Shown: piece after piece, positions 53,680-62,889 of the stretch
Layout: the number at the start of each line of letters is the position of its first letter
How positions within the stretch are numbered: the stretch's first letter is position 1
Assembly: GCA_012656075.1 (NCBI GenBank)
Contig: JAAKBF010000180.1
Coordinates: forward strand, 1-64,000
From: Phytophthora hibernalis
Lineage: Eukaryota; Oomycota; Peronosporomycetes; Peronosporales; Peronosporaceae
Reading direction: 5' to 3'
Length of the DNA: 64,000 nucleotides
Made by a program: the position numbers and the translations under genes
Notes under the pieces: model-generated
What the model was told of the DNA's origin: nothing
What the model saw: only the letters and a program-made list of their open reading frames with translations
The model's database searches: none

Positions 53680-54180
53680 ATGGCAAGCTTTCTGAAACTT
53701 GACTCTACCAATCTCGTTCAAGATGGATACAATTCATCTTGGAAGTATTCTTTTCCTGGTTCGGCTGCTGACGTCCGTGATGTAGCTTGTGCTGTTCAAT
53801 CGATCACGTTATACAACTCCGAATACAATATCGACGCTGCTCAGTTCTGGAACAATAGCTTCAAAATCGAAGTGCCAACGGCTGCTACAACAAGCATTGT
53901 AAGTGTTAATCTTGCTGATGGTATTTACACGTACGCTGATATCAATCGGAGCATTCAGATGACTCTCGTTAATGCTGGAGCGTATTTGATCAATCCATCT
54001 GGGGAAAATGTCTTCTATATCCAATTATCTGAAAAAGCGTGTATTATGCTGCTCAGTTTGATTTCAGCTCTACCCCAACGTCTCTACCTACTGCTGGTGG
54101 TACTTGGACAAGACCCGCGACAGGATTGTACTCCTCTGGAGGTACTGGTTTGCCGACTACTACTCGCGTTCCTCGTCTGA
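53680..54180 (+). CDS. Capsid-like (minor capsid/penton type) protein, C-terminally truncated
   Basis: The protein starts MASFLKLDSTNLVQDGYNSS and continues with beta-rich sequence (VACAVQSITLYNSEYNIDAA; FWNNSFKIEVPTAATTSIVS; LADGIYTYADINRSIQMTLV) characteristic of a capsid-associated family in Polintons and relatives. A frame step near 54035 leads to AAQFDFSSTPTSLP and VPRLI, where it ends at the junction near 54180. I cannot decide between minor (penton) and major capsid protein; the length seen, about 165-170 residues, is less than either. The rest was lost at the join with the gypsy element. Confidence 0.6.
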   Translation: MASFLKLDSTNLVQDGYNSSWKYSFPGSAADVRDVACAVQSITLYNSEYNIDAAQFWNNSFKIEVPTAATTSIVSVNLADGIYTYADINRSIQMTLVNAGAYLINPSGENVFYIQLSEKACIMLLSLISALPQRLYLLLVVLGQDPRQDCTPLEVLVCRLLLAFLV

Positions 54181-54238
54181 TCTGCAGCGGGGCTGCCGTA
54201 GCCTTTAGCGTCAGAGGAAGACGTAGACTCAGCGAGTC
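54181..54238. other. Junction between Maverick and gypsy LTR
   Basis: 58 bases that fit neither the capsid-like protein nor the LTR (TG...CA bounds at 54239). Possibly filler from a rearrangement. Confidence 0.4.
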
Positions 54239-54566
54239 TGTTAGTATTACGGTTGAGAACCTTGTTCTATCCGAGAACAAGTCAGGCCTGTGAGATATCC
54301 GATCTCTAGGCCTCAAGAGTCGATGTAGTCTTAACCCAAGACTTGTGACCTCTTCGTTGCTAAACGTAAACTGTATTCTTGTTCTTATCTGCGGCCAAGC
54401 CGCCTACGGTGTAATGTATAAGCTTCACTATCTAGCATAGTGAAGCTAAGCTATCCAACCAGTGGTTGTGAAGCTATCTACTGATATCTAATCACTATCC
54501 AGTACAGAGTACTGCTTTAGGGAGAGGAAGGTGGGTACACCGTAACCTCCATGTAACCCTGTTACA
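54239..54566 (-). repeat. 3' LTR of the Ty3/gypsy element
   Basis: Bounded by TGTTAG and GTTACA on the plus strand (so TGTAAC...CTAACA on the minus strand). A purine tract read on the minus strand (CTGGAGGGGAAGG, 54567-54579) lies directly outside at 54567, as expected for the primer of plus-strand synthesis. The outer 136 bases match 60902-61037 with about four differences. Confidence 0.85.
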
Positions 54567-54579
54567 CCTTCCCCTCCAG
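54567..54579 (-). other. Polypurine tract of the gypsy element
   Basis: On the minus strand CTGGAGGGGAAGG directly precedes the 3' LTR start TGTAAC. Confidence 0.75.
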
Positions 54580-54595
54580 ACTGTGAACACCACGT

Positions 54596-56401
54596 GTCCA
54601 CAATCGTCATTGCCTCAACAGAGGATTGCAGACCGTTGAAAGATCACCGTACGTCACGGGACCCGGCGCAATAGCGACATTCTCCTTGAGAACCCGGCTG
54701 CGAGCCATCGGCGCGTTGGTCATTTGCCAATCGACCACACGCAGCGCAAAGTCGCTCGGGCAGAGCCCATCTTCGTCCTCGGCACACAGTGCATCGTCGG
54801 TTTTCAGCCTAACTTCTTCCGCTACGTCCTCGCCGAGGCCACGCTCGACGCTCTCGGTGAGCGAGTACCACGCGGAGTATCGCCGTCGACACGGGAGCTC
54901 CGTGATGACCAGATCCGCAGGGGACGCGACTAATCCGTCGCAGCAGCGTATTCGCTTAGCCTGCGACTTGCTCTTCGATGAAATCGAAGGTGCCGAAGAG
55001 GGCGAGTTGCAGGTGGACTACGGGTCCGACACGCAACTGCCTCATGAAGAGGAGGCGGAGGCCAGCGGCCCTCGGCGTATCGACAATCCCGAACGGCACC
55101 GAGTGCCTAGTCCAAATCCGTTTCTTGAACGGTCGACGGTCGTGTCGGCCCTGCGCGCGGCGACGCGCCTGCCCCGGCAGAAGAGGACGTCCATGGAGCC
55201 CAACGTTCTGACCAACGACCTGGATGAGGCTCAGAGCCAGCAGCTCGCGGCGCAGGAGAGTGCACCACGCTCCCAGCGTCCTGTGGCTCGGCCACTGCTC
55301 AATCCGAGCCGCCGTGATTATGGTTTCGAGGCAGGCTGCTGGGCAGCTCTTGGGGCTTACATCTGTGGACCCGCGCCGCGTACTGCAGAAGAGCATGCTG
55401 CTCGCGCGGCTCTTCATGAGATTGCTGACGCTGCAGCACACGACGCCACGTGAGTACCGCTGTGTCAGCAGCGCAAAGAATCTGTCCCACAGATACGGAC
55501 CTACCCGGTCGTCTTGCAGATGGGTGAGCTCGCTAACGAGGATGATGCTCAATTTGAGTCTTGGGTGGAAGGAGCACGCCGGCTCCCTCCGTTGCTGCTC
55601 TCCGATCTAGTTTTCGTGAGGACGTTGTCCGATTGCAACGTCGGCTGCGCTTCGACTTTGCGAAGTTGAAGGCGAAACGCCAGTTGCCTGCGGCTTACCG
55701 CCGTGTTCAAGGGATCGTCCTTAATGCTCAATCGAGCGCTGCGGTTCCTCACCGTAGTGAGTCGTCGGCTGCAGCAGCTCAGGGTCAAAGCTTGAGCTCA
55801 GCTTCTGACCTGTTAGCCCCCGCCCTACTGGCGGGAAGCGCGACGCGACCGGGGTAGCGGTCGGGCGCTGTTGACCACGGAGGTCAAAAGCGTCCACGGC
55901 GTCTGGACAGTCCTGCCGGAGCGGCACTTCAAACTCCCATGAGTTGTGCGAGTGAGGCTCCCCGCGCCACTTGGTTATGGCAGCGACGCTTCGCTAGAAT
56001 ACGCTCCACATGATAGTGGAGCACACCCTGCTCGTCAAGCAGCGCCGGTGGCGGACGACTTTGAGCCAGTGATGGCACCGCCAACTCAGGCGGAGTTCCG
56101 ACATGTGAACGAGGTTCGTTTACTGCGCGCGCGACTTCGCGAGGAGACGACGGATCGTGCCCAACTGTGGGATGCGCTGGCGCGGCTCGATGAGCGAATG
56201 GACTGGGTGTGCCTTCCCCAGTCGGTCTCTGACCGACTTGTGGAGCTCGAGCGTCGCTCGTCTGGGTCTGGGACGGCCATGCAGCAGCAAGCGGGGCGCT
56301 TAGCTGAACTGGAGCGGAGCCTGGCTGGCTTGCAGGGTCAGGTAAACACGCTGACCAGCCTGTTGCAGGGGAACTTCGGGCCGACGCCCGCCCCGGGCTA
56401 A
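54596..56401 (+). CDS. Antisense ORF of the gypsy element, coiled-coil C terminus
   Basis: Between the polypurine tract and the pol stop, the plus strand is protein-like throughout, opposite to gag-pol. Frames join as: IATFSLRTRLRAIGAL (near 54690), IFVLGTQCIVGFQPNFFRYV (near 54770), RIRLACDLLFDEIEGAEEGE (near 54960), EDDAQFESWVEGARRLPPLL (near 55545), DVVRLQRRLRFDFAKLKAKR (near 55625). A final coiled coil follows (LRARLREETTDRAQLWDALA; LAELERSLAGLQGQVNTLTS), ending at TAA 56399-56401. No enzyme family is recognised. The stop lies 4 bases from the pol stop on the other strand. About five frame steps are needed, and no ATG is visible at the front. Confidence 0.65.
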
Positions 56402-56405
56402 CGCC

Positions 56406-59105
56406 TCAGCGTTTACCTCCGCCGGGTCGATACGGCTTGAGTAAGCCAACGTAAAACGTCGGGTGCGTACGCATCTTCTTCTGAAGATTAAGCGTATACG
56501 CTAGACCACGACCTTGAAAGGCCCGATGAATATTGGACGCAGCTTCGTCTTGAAGGCTGCAGACACTGCATGTGTAGGTAGGTTCTTTGCATTTAATAAA
56601 ACCAGGTCACCGACCTCAAAGCTTTCAACATTGCCTCTGCCTTTAGCATCTACATGTTCCTTTTGCATGTCTTGGCTCTCTGCCATAGTGTCTCTGACAT
56701 GTCGTAAGACACTAAGTCGCGTGGACACAAAGGTATCAACCTGACGTCGAACTTTAGCAGGGCTGACTTCAGCAAGCCGCCCGGCTAGCCCTCCCAAGCC
56801 CTGAACCACGGAGTGGCGGCGTGAGCGGGACGCGCGGGTTGGTTAAGCCGTTCACGTATAACCGGTGGAAGCATGTACCGCATTATTCAATGCAAACTCA
56901 ACGAGTGGAAGCATAGCGCTCCAGCGCTTAGGTGTTTCAGCACACATACTGCGGAGGATATCCTCGACAACGCGATTACCGCGTTCCGTTTGACCGTCAG
57001 TCTGGGGGTGGTCCGCGGTGAACATGTCTAACCTGGTGCCCAGCACCTTGAAGACGGACGACCAAAACTTCCCGGTAAAACGGGGGTCTCGATCCGAGAC
57101 AATTGCCTCCGGCAGCCCGTGCTGGCGGAAAACACGATCGAGAAAATCGTAGCCGTGCCTTCTCCTGTAATGGAGTCCGGCACAGCCGCTAGATGAGCCA
57201 TCTTGCTCAGACGGTCAACAAAGACCACGATGCCGGTGTTGCCCGCCGAGTCCTTCGGCAGGCCAAACACGAAATCCATACTCATGGATTGCCAGCATCC
57301 CGTAGGGACAGGCAAACTTGCCAGGGGCGCCGGTGGGGAGACGGCTTTACACGTTGACAACTCACGTGTGCACGTACGTGCTTGCCCACTTATAAAGCTT
57401 GGGCCACCAATAGTGTGTGCACACAGAGCTATAAGTCTTCTCACGACCGAGATGGCCGGCCACAAGCGTGTCATGAGCCTCATAGAGGATGCGAAACTTT
57501 AAGTCCTCGTCATGAGGAACGACCACGCGTGGTGTATCGGCCGCATCCGTGCTGTAATACAGCAGGCCGTCATCGATGGTGTACCGATGCAGCCACGACA
57601 ATTTAATGTCCGAGTCATTCAACTCGTTGCTCCCAAGAGCGTGTAGTAGTGGTCGTCGCTGGCATACTTTGCCCTAATTAAGTCTGGTACAGACGAAGTC
57701 ACTGTCGTGACATGGGCTAGCTCGTAATCTGGCCTGCGCGATAGCGCATCAGCCAAAGCGTTCTGCTTTCCTGGCTTATACTTCACCTCGAAGGTATATT
57801 CAGCAAAGAAGGACAGCCATCGGGCCATCCTCTGCGAGAGGTGAGGCGACTGGGTCGCAGTGCGCAAAGACGCATGATCAGTGAAGATCACAAACGGCTT
57901 GGAGCCGAGCAGGTGAACCCTGAACTTAACAAGAGCGTACTTCATCGCAAGTAGCTCCTTGTCATGAACTGGATAATTCTTCTCTGCAGCCTTGAGCTGG
58001 CGAGATTCAAACGCGATCACGCGGTCTCGCCCTCGGCGTCTGCCTGCAGCAGTGCACAGCCGATGGCAAAGTCCGACGCGTCACAGACGACACTGAATGG
58101 TTGACCAGGGTCTGGCAACGCCAAGATAGGTGCGTGAAGGAGACCCTCCTTGACTTCCTCAAAGGCCTCTTGATGATCGGTGTCCCAGCACCATTCCGCA
58201 TCCTTCTTAAGGAGATTAGACAAAGGTCGAGCCATATCAGCGTAGAGCCATATCAGCGTAGTTTGCGCTGTACTTGGGCAAATAGTTTGCGAGACCCAAC
58301 CACTTTCGCAAGTCCTTCTGGTTCTTAGGAACCGGCCAGCCCACGATGGCCTTGACCTTAGCGGGATCCGCACGAAGGACTCGCTTGCCGATGAAGCACC
58401 CTAAGAAGGAAATCTCTTCCGCAACAAAGACACACTTGTCTGCGTTGGCGTACAACTTATTAGTGCGCATGCACTCGAGCACTGCTCGAAGGTGGTCAAT
58501 ATGATTTTCCACGTCCGACTTTCCGTGCTCCGCACGGTTGAAGATGAAGATGTCATCAATGTACGTTTGTGCGTACGCCCGATGTAGCCTGAAGAGCTGC
58601 GTCACAAGACGATTGAACATCACCGGGGCGTTCGACAGTCGTTGGGGCATTACCAACCACTCCCAGAGCATACCGCTCGGAGTACTGACAGCCGTCAGCG
58701 GGACATCGCTCGTCCGCATGAGTATCCATCGACCAAGTCGAGCGCACTGTACATCCAACCATGTTGTTCTGCAGAACATCCTTTCGAGGGATCGGCGTTT
58801 GTGCCGAAATGGTGGCAGCATTAAGCTTGTTAAAAGCATGAACGATGCGCCACTTACCATTCGGCTTTCTGACGCAGAACGTCGGTGTGGAGTGTGGGGA
58901 TTTACTCTCGCGCACCATACCCGCCTCGTGCTTCGAACGGAAGAACGCGTCAATGACGTCACACTGCTCCCGTGGTAAAGGCCACTGCCTCGTCACACAG
59001 GACTTGGTTCCGGGAACCAGATCAATCTCACGACATACTCCTCGATCCGGAGGGAGACCCGAGGGTGGGTCCTTAGAGACGACGTCTTGATATTCCTTTA
59101 CCAAG
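56406..59105 (-). CDS. Ty3/gypsy pol: reverse transcriptase, RNase H, integrase
   Basis: Read on the minus strand. RT: VCREIDLVPGTKSCVTRQWP (near 59020), KPNGKWRIVHAFNKLN (near 58850), RAYAQTYIDDIFIFN (YIDD catalytic motif, near 58560). RNase H: FVIFTDHASLRTATQSPHLS (near 57890), KPGKQNALADALSRRPDYEL (near 57770). Integrase: GHLGREKTYSSVCTHYWWPK (HHCC region, near 57430), MDFVFGLPKDSAGNTGIVVF (near 57270), MFTADHPQTDGQTERGNRVV (near 57020). The C-terminal part is FEVGDLVLLNAKNL (near 56620), HPTFYVGLLKPYRPGGGKR and TGA at 56406-56408. Many frame steps, and a 13-bp tandem repeat near 58227-58255, break it. Confidence 0.92.
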
Positions 59106-60360
59106 GCATAATACGGATCCGATGGATTCTTCAGGATTGCCGATCCGCTACGCGCATTGAGCGCTTTCTTGTGTCCTCAAGGACAGCTTCATCCAGAAGC
59201 GACGATGAGTTCAACTCCTCATGTGGTCGTATAACTACCACTTCGGCTAGCTCGCCGGCCTTCAAGGCGTCTCCGAACTCGGTAAACGACAGCTCGTCCA
59301 GCTCTAACAGAGCGTCTAGAGCGGGCAACACCCCGAGGCTGACGTCTTCATCGACATCACCGGTCACACCATTGACGAGGGTGTATAGCTGTTCGCTATT
59401 ACCCTGGTCACGTTTAATGTCATGACAGACGCCTTGCGTCCCGCAGTCGACAATCGACGTCGCTGCCTTCTCCGCGCAGACGGGGTTCGCCTCGAAGAGA
59501 TGAGGCCGTTGACAGTGACGGGTGTCGCCACCTCGTGTTGCCCCGTAGGAGCTTCCATGTCGAAGTCGACACGCGGTGAGGAACTGCATGACTCGCAGCC
59601 CCACCCAGTAGACTATGTGCCACCCCACACGCATCAAGAGGCTCGCCTCCATGATGCATCGGCTCGCGGCCGACCACGCCCTCACTGGCATGCAACAGTG
59701 CCCCCCGCAGTGGTGATCACCGTTCAACGGATTACGTGTCTTTCCACGTGCATCAGTGAGATCACACTCTTGATGCCTAGGCAGACTGCCGACCATGCTT
59801 TCCGTGGCATGCCACGAGACGTCGTTATCGCAACGAACGACGCTCAGCGGATTACGTGCCGCTCCACCAACCGTCCTCGAGCTCGTCTCGGAATCGCTGT
59901 CTAAGACAGCCTCAGTGTCGACTAGCACCGACACTCCAATATCTAGCACATTGACCGACGCGGTCCAGTGCTCGCGCCAAATAGCGCTTTTGCTTCCTAG
60001 CAGAGGTGGATTCATGACTCGCCAAAGCTCCGCCAGGTGAAAAGCGCGTTGTGCCCAAGGTCTCAACCTCCAATCAATCCATGGCTCATGGCGTTCTAGC
60101 CAGGCCATGCCAAGGATGAGATCACACCTCGAATCCAGGTCCAAGTCCAGACAGCGTTCGATGCAGTCGAAGTCAAGGAACTTCACACCCAGGTCCACAG
60201 GGACCTTGGGTACTGTGACACAGGCTCCGTCGCGAGACGGACGGTAATTGTACCACTCACACGCGCCACTAACTCCTCAGCATACCGCTGACTTCCTTCC
60301 ACCGTGGAGCGTCGAGCATAGTTGCCCAACGCCCCAGAGTCGATCAAGATCGTCCATGGC
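59106..60360 (-). CDS. Gypsy protease and protease-RT linker
   Basis: The minus strand shows the retropepsin motif TILIDSGALGNYARRSTVEG (near 60330). It continues as a long protease-like stretch (VKFLDFDCIERCLDLDLDSR, CDLILGMAWLERHEPWIDWR, near 60080-60170). The linker to the RT is about 300 codons, acidic and variable (near 59200-59950). It is part of one gag-pol polyprotein with the flanking entries. One frame is open from 60198 to 59131. Confidence 0.8.
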
Positions 60361-60901
60361 TTGGAAAATCCTTGGTGGTCGCTTGAACGACCAGCAAGCC
60401 TGTCTTGCGTTCACGTTCTGTGTTTAAGAGCACGGTGCTCTGTGGGGCTAAGCCCTGCCGTCCTCCTTCTCCTAGACGCTCGACAGAACTTAGTTCTACC
60501 CCAGAAGGCCGCCCCGCGCCAACTGGGTGCTGCCGTTTCCCTGCGACAAACCAGAGGACTAGTTAGAAGCGGAGCTTCTGCTCGATGGAGCCTTACGCTG
60601 CTTGCGTAACGGACACCCTGCCCGTAGGTGTCGCGAGTCACCACATGTGAAGCATCTACGGCTGTGCGCTGTTCAGCAGCAAGGAGTTCGGCCTCCTCAT
60701 CTTCAGCATAGCTGAGATCCATCGGCTCGGGGCCATTCGTCGGGACCGTAGATGGTGCGCTCCATCCGAAGCGGACCGACTTGAAATTGAATTCAGCGTT
60801 CAACGCCACGTTCACAGCCTCTTAGAAAGAGTCAGGGCGAACACGGAAGACTTCCGTTCTGACCACGCCAGTTCGGAGACCCTCCATAAAGATAAAGACA
60901 G
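60361..60901 (-). CDS. Gypsy gag C-terminal part
   Basis: Minus strand: FMEGLRTGVVRTEVFRVRPD (near 60870), ALNAEFNFKSVRFGW (near 60790), MDLSYAEDEEAELL (near 60715) and a CCHC-like knuckle region (C-F-T-C-G-D ... GCPLRK, near 60640). The gag N terminus, primer-binding site and inner part of the 5' LTR are missing; the sequence goes straight into the LTR fragment at 60902. Confidence 0.75.
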
Positions 60902-61037
60902 TCTAGCATAGTAAAGCTAAGCTATCCAACCAGTGGCTGTGAAGCTATCTACTGATATCTAATCACTATCCAGTACAAAGTACTGCTTTAGGGAGAGGAA
61001 GGTGGGTACACCGTAACCTCCATGTAACCCCGTTACA
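60902..61037 (-). repeat. Partial 5' LTR of the gypsy element
   Basis: 136 bases matching the U3 side of the 3' LTR (54431-54566) with about four substitutions. The U5 side is deleted. It ends GTTACA at 61037, directly inside the mariner transposase gene. Confidence 0.88.
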
Positions 61038-61575
61038 ATGACACTTCCGCCGCCACTTTGGCGAGTAGAATAGATTTCGGGTTCGCGGCGCAAATCGTGC
61101 CAATAGTACTGCATACAATCGGGTCCATCCAGATTAAATTTCTTTTCATCCGAAAAGACACAGTTCCCCATTTGTCTGCGTCCCAGGTCACATTGGCTCG
61201 GGACCACTTGAGACGGGCCTCCTTGTGTTTCTTAGTCAGCACTGGTAAGCCTTTACGCTTCTCGTAGTTCATGTTAGGGTCAGCATGAAGGAGCTCACGA
61301 ATGCGCCGTGCACTTACAGGTAGTTCCAGGGCCATTTTCAGTTCAGTATAGCTGAGCTGCCCTTTCGAGGCTTCACGAAGCAGCCGGCGATGTGCTGTCC
61401 GGGTCAGCTTTTCCGGTCTTCCAGACCGTTTCGACTTGATGTAGCCGTCTGGATCTGCCAGGATGGAGTGCACTACGGGCCTAAACCGACACACACGCGC
61501 AGCTATAGCTCGTTCGCTCAGCCCTGCCTCGCGGAAGGCTTGGATCCGGTACTGTTCTTTGGTCCCCCTGGGCAT
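61038..61575 (-). CDS. Tc1/mariner transposase, N-terminal two thirds
   Basis: The ATG at 61575 starts MPRGTKEQYRIQAFREAGLS, a helix-turn-helix followed by a second DNA-binding helix pair (GRPEKLTRTAHRRLLREASK) and a linker (LPVLTKKHKEARLKWSRANV). After a frame step near 61155 the first catalytic Asp appears in VFSDEKKFNLDGPDCMQYYW (near 61140), then STRQSGGGSVI at the cut. The second Asp and the third acidic residue are missing, so no active enzyme can be made here. Confidence 0.85.
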
Positions 61576-61892
61576 GCTACAAACATACGCAACCAATACG
61601 TTAGTAGGTGGTCATCAGACGACTAAGCACTAGGTAGGATAAACACGTGAAAGCAACTCCTCCTTAGCTGTAAAATACGCACCGGCAGTATACTAGCCGC
61701 CACCCACGTCGGCAGCAGGAGGCGGTATATTGCTCTTGATCCGGCAGGTAGTGTCCTAGTGAGATGAAACGAGTGGCATTCGCTTCGTTTGGGGGAGCTC
61801 TTTCTATTGGTCCAATGCACGTGGCTTCAAGCCCCGTATTGGATAAAATATCGACAAAATTCAGAGTGGCAGTATACTATCCGCCGGCACTG
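61038..61892 (-). mobile_element. Tc1/mariner element, truncated by the gypsy LTR
   Basis: The right terminus is CAGTGCCGGCGGATAGTATA read inward, at 61892, followed by the TA target (61893-61894). A second direct copy of the core (GGCAGTATACTA(G/T)CCGCC) lies 184 bases inside (61684-61701 and 61868-61885), an IR/DR-like arrangement. The transposase is cut after GGGSVI by the gypsy LTR; the left part is absent from the window. Confidence 0.83.
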
Positions 61893-62279
61893 TAAAGTTT
61901 AGCCTATAATTTTCAGTGGATTTGAGCCTTGAGTAGTCTGAAAGAGTGGTTTTTTTTTGCAGATTTTGGATTATACCTAAAAGCAATCACCCACCACCTA
62001 TTGGGGTTTTAACAACGCTGATACGCAGGAACCAATATGCTTCGTACCTAAGTGAAAGTACGTCGTTACGTGAGTGGAAGCTTGTACGGAACTATTTCAA
62101 AATAATGGAAGCTCGGGGAACTATCTCAAATTTGTTGATCAAGCGAATTGCACGACAATATGAAAAATACACGCAGTTTTCACTTTGCTTCCACGCTGGC
62201 TATCGTACGTATGAGATTTCTCAACTATTTTCTCAGTAGCATGAACACTCACCGGCTTTGATTTACTTCCAAATGCAAG
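61893..62279. promoter_or_regulatory. Upstream region of the histone H4 gene
   Basis: 387 bases, A+T-rich, without a supportable gene. A plus-strand frame of 97 codons (61946-62239) has no motif. No clear CCAAT or TATA arrangement is evident to me. Confidence 0.4.
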
Positions 62280-62591
62280 ATGTCAGGCCGTGGAAAAGGA
62301 GCTACTGGACGAGTCAAAGGCGGAGCGCGACGGCACAATTTCATCCCGTGTGATACCGTATACGGTATCTCAAAAGCATCTATTCGCCGACTCGCTCGCC
62401 GGGCTGGGGTCATTCGCATGTCGGCTCATGTGTACGACCATAGTCGAGCAGTTCTCAAGATTTTTGTGAGAAGTCTGGTCCAAGACGCTATAGTGTACAT
62501 GCAGCACGCTCACAGAAGGACAGTAACGTCGCGAGATGTCGTCTATGCCTTAAAACGACAAGGACGAACGATCTACAGGTTTGGACAGTAA
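62280..62591 (+). CDS. Divergent histone H4 variant
   Basis: 103 codons, intact, same length as normal H4. The start MSGRGKGATGRVKGGARRHN and the blocks SIRRLARRAGV, DVVYALKRQGRTIYRFGQ identify H4, a core nucleosome protein. Counting from Ser1: Lys5, Lys12, Lys31, Lys59 and Lys91 remain. Lys8 is Thr, Lys16 is Arg, Arg19 is Asn, Lys20 is Phe, Lys44 is Ile, Lys77 is His and Lys79 is Arg. H4 is normally among the most conserved proteins, so this is a specialised variant or a relaxed duplicate. It has no frame step although surrounded by broken ORFs. There is no intron. Confidence 0.95.
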   Translation: MSGRGKGATGRVKGGARRHNFIPCDTVYGISKASIRRLARRAGVIRMSAHVYDHSRAVLKIFVRSLVQDAIVYMQHAHRRTVTSRDVVYALKRQGRTIYRFGQ

Positions 62592-62733
62592 GACTAGATC
62601 AACAGCACTTCGGTTGTTGCTTAAAATTAATTTTAATCTACTGTTACGAACTGCGCTCCTTCCGGACGGATGGGTCCGCAAGCTGTAGTTTTTATGGTAA
62701 TACCGTAAGGTATCGGGATTTTGGTTCTGAGTA

Positions 62734-62876
62734 CAGTGCTACCAAAACCTCGATAATTTAATACCTTCAAATCAGTTTATAAATCATCGCAACGTTAAAG
62801 CAAATTTCTGATTATATATCTAATCCCTCTAAAATCACTTTGCTGAACCCACTGTGCATAACGAGGGGTAGCACTG
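62734..62876. mobile_element. 143-bp Tc1/mariner-type MITE
   Basis: It begins CAGTGCTACCAAAACCTCG and ends CGAGGGGTAGCACTG, inverted repeats with a small gap, flanked by TA (62732-62733) and TA (62877-62878). The interior is A+T-rich and noncoding. The terminal CAGTG is shared with the mariner at 61892. Confidence 0.8.
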
Positions 62877-62889
62877 TACCGGTTTCCCT

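Larger units (their letters stand above)
42003..54180. mobile_element. Maverick/Polinton-type virus-like element, right end truncated
   Basis: About 12 kb of A+T-richer DNA with densely packed genes on both strands carries the marker set of Polintons: DNA polymerase B, a chromodomain rve integrase, an A32-like packaging ATPase and a capsid-like protein. A fibre with an S74 chaperone domain and a DUF5754-like protein, both known from large dsDNA viruses, are also present. No adenain-like protease or full double-jelly-roll capsid protein is recognisable. The capsid-like gene is cut at about 54180, next to a gypsy LTR, so the right part of the element is lost. Terminal repeats are not seen. Confidence 0.88.

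Noticed and set aside
54956..55552. Minus-strand 198-codon ORF inside the gypsy 3' region
   Set aside because: It is opposite the better-supported plus-strand ORF, does not join pol or any gypsy domain, and has no motif.
59422..59904. Plus-strand 160-codon ORF opposite the gypsy protease linker
   Set aside because: The minus-strand frame is open across the same region and is consistent with gag-pol; the plus frame has no motif.
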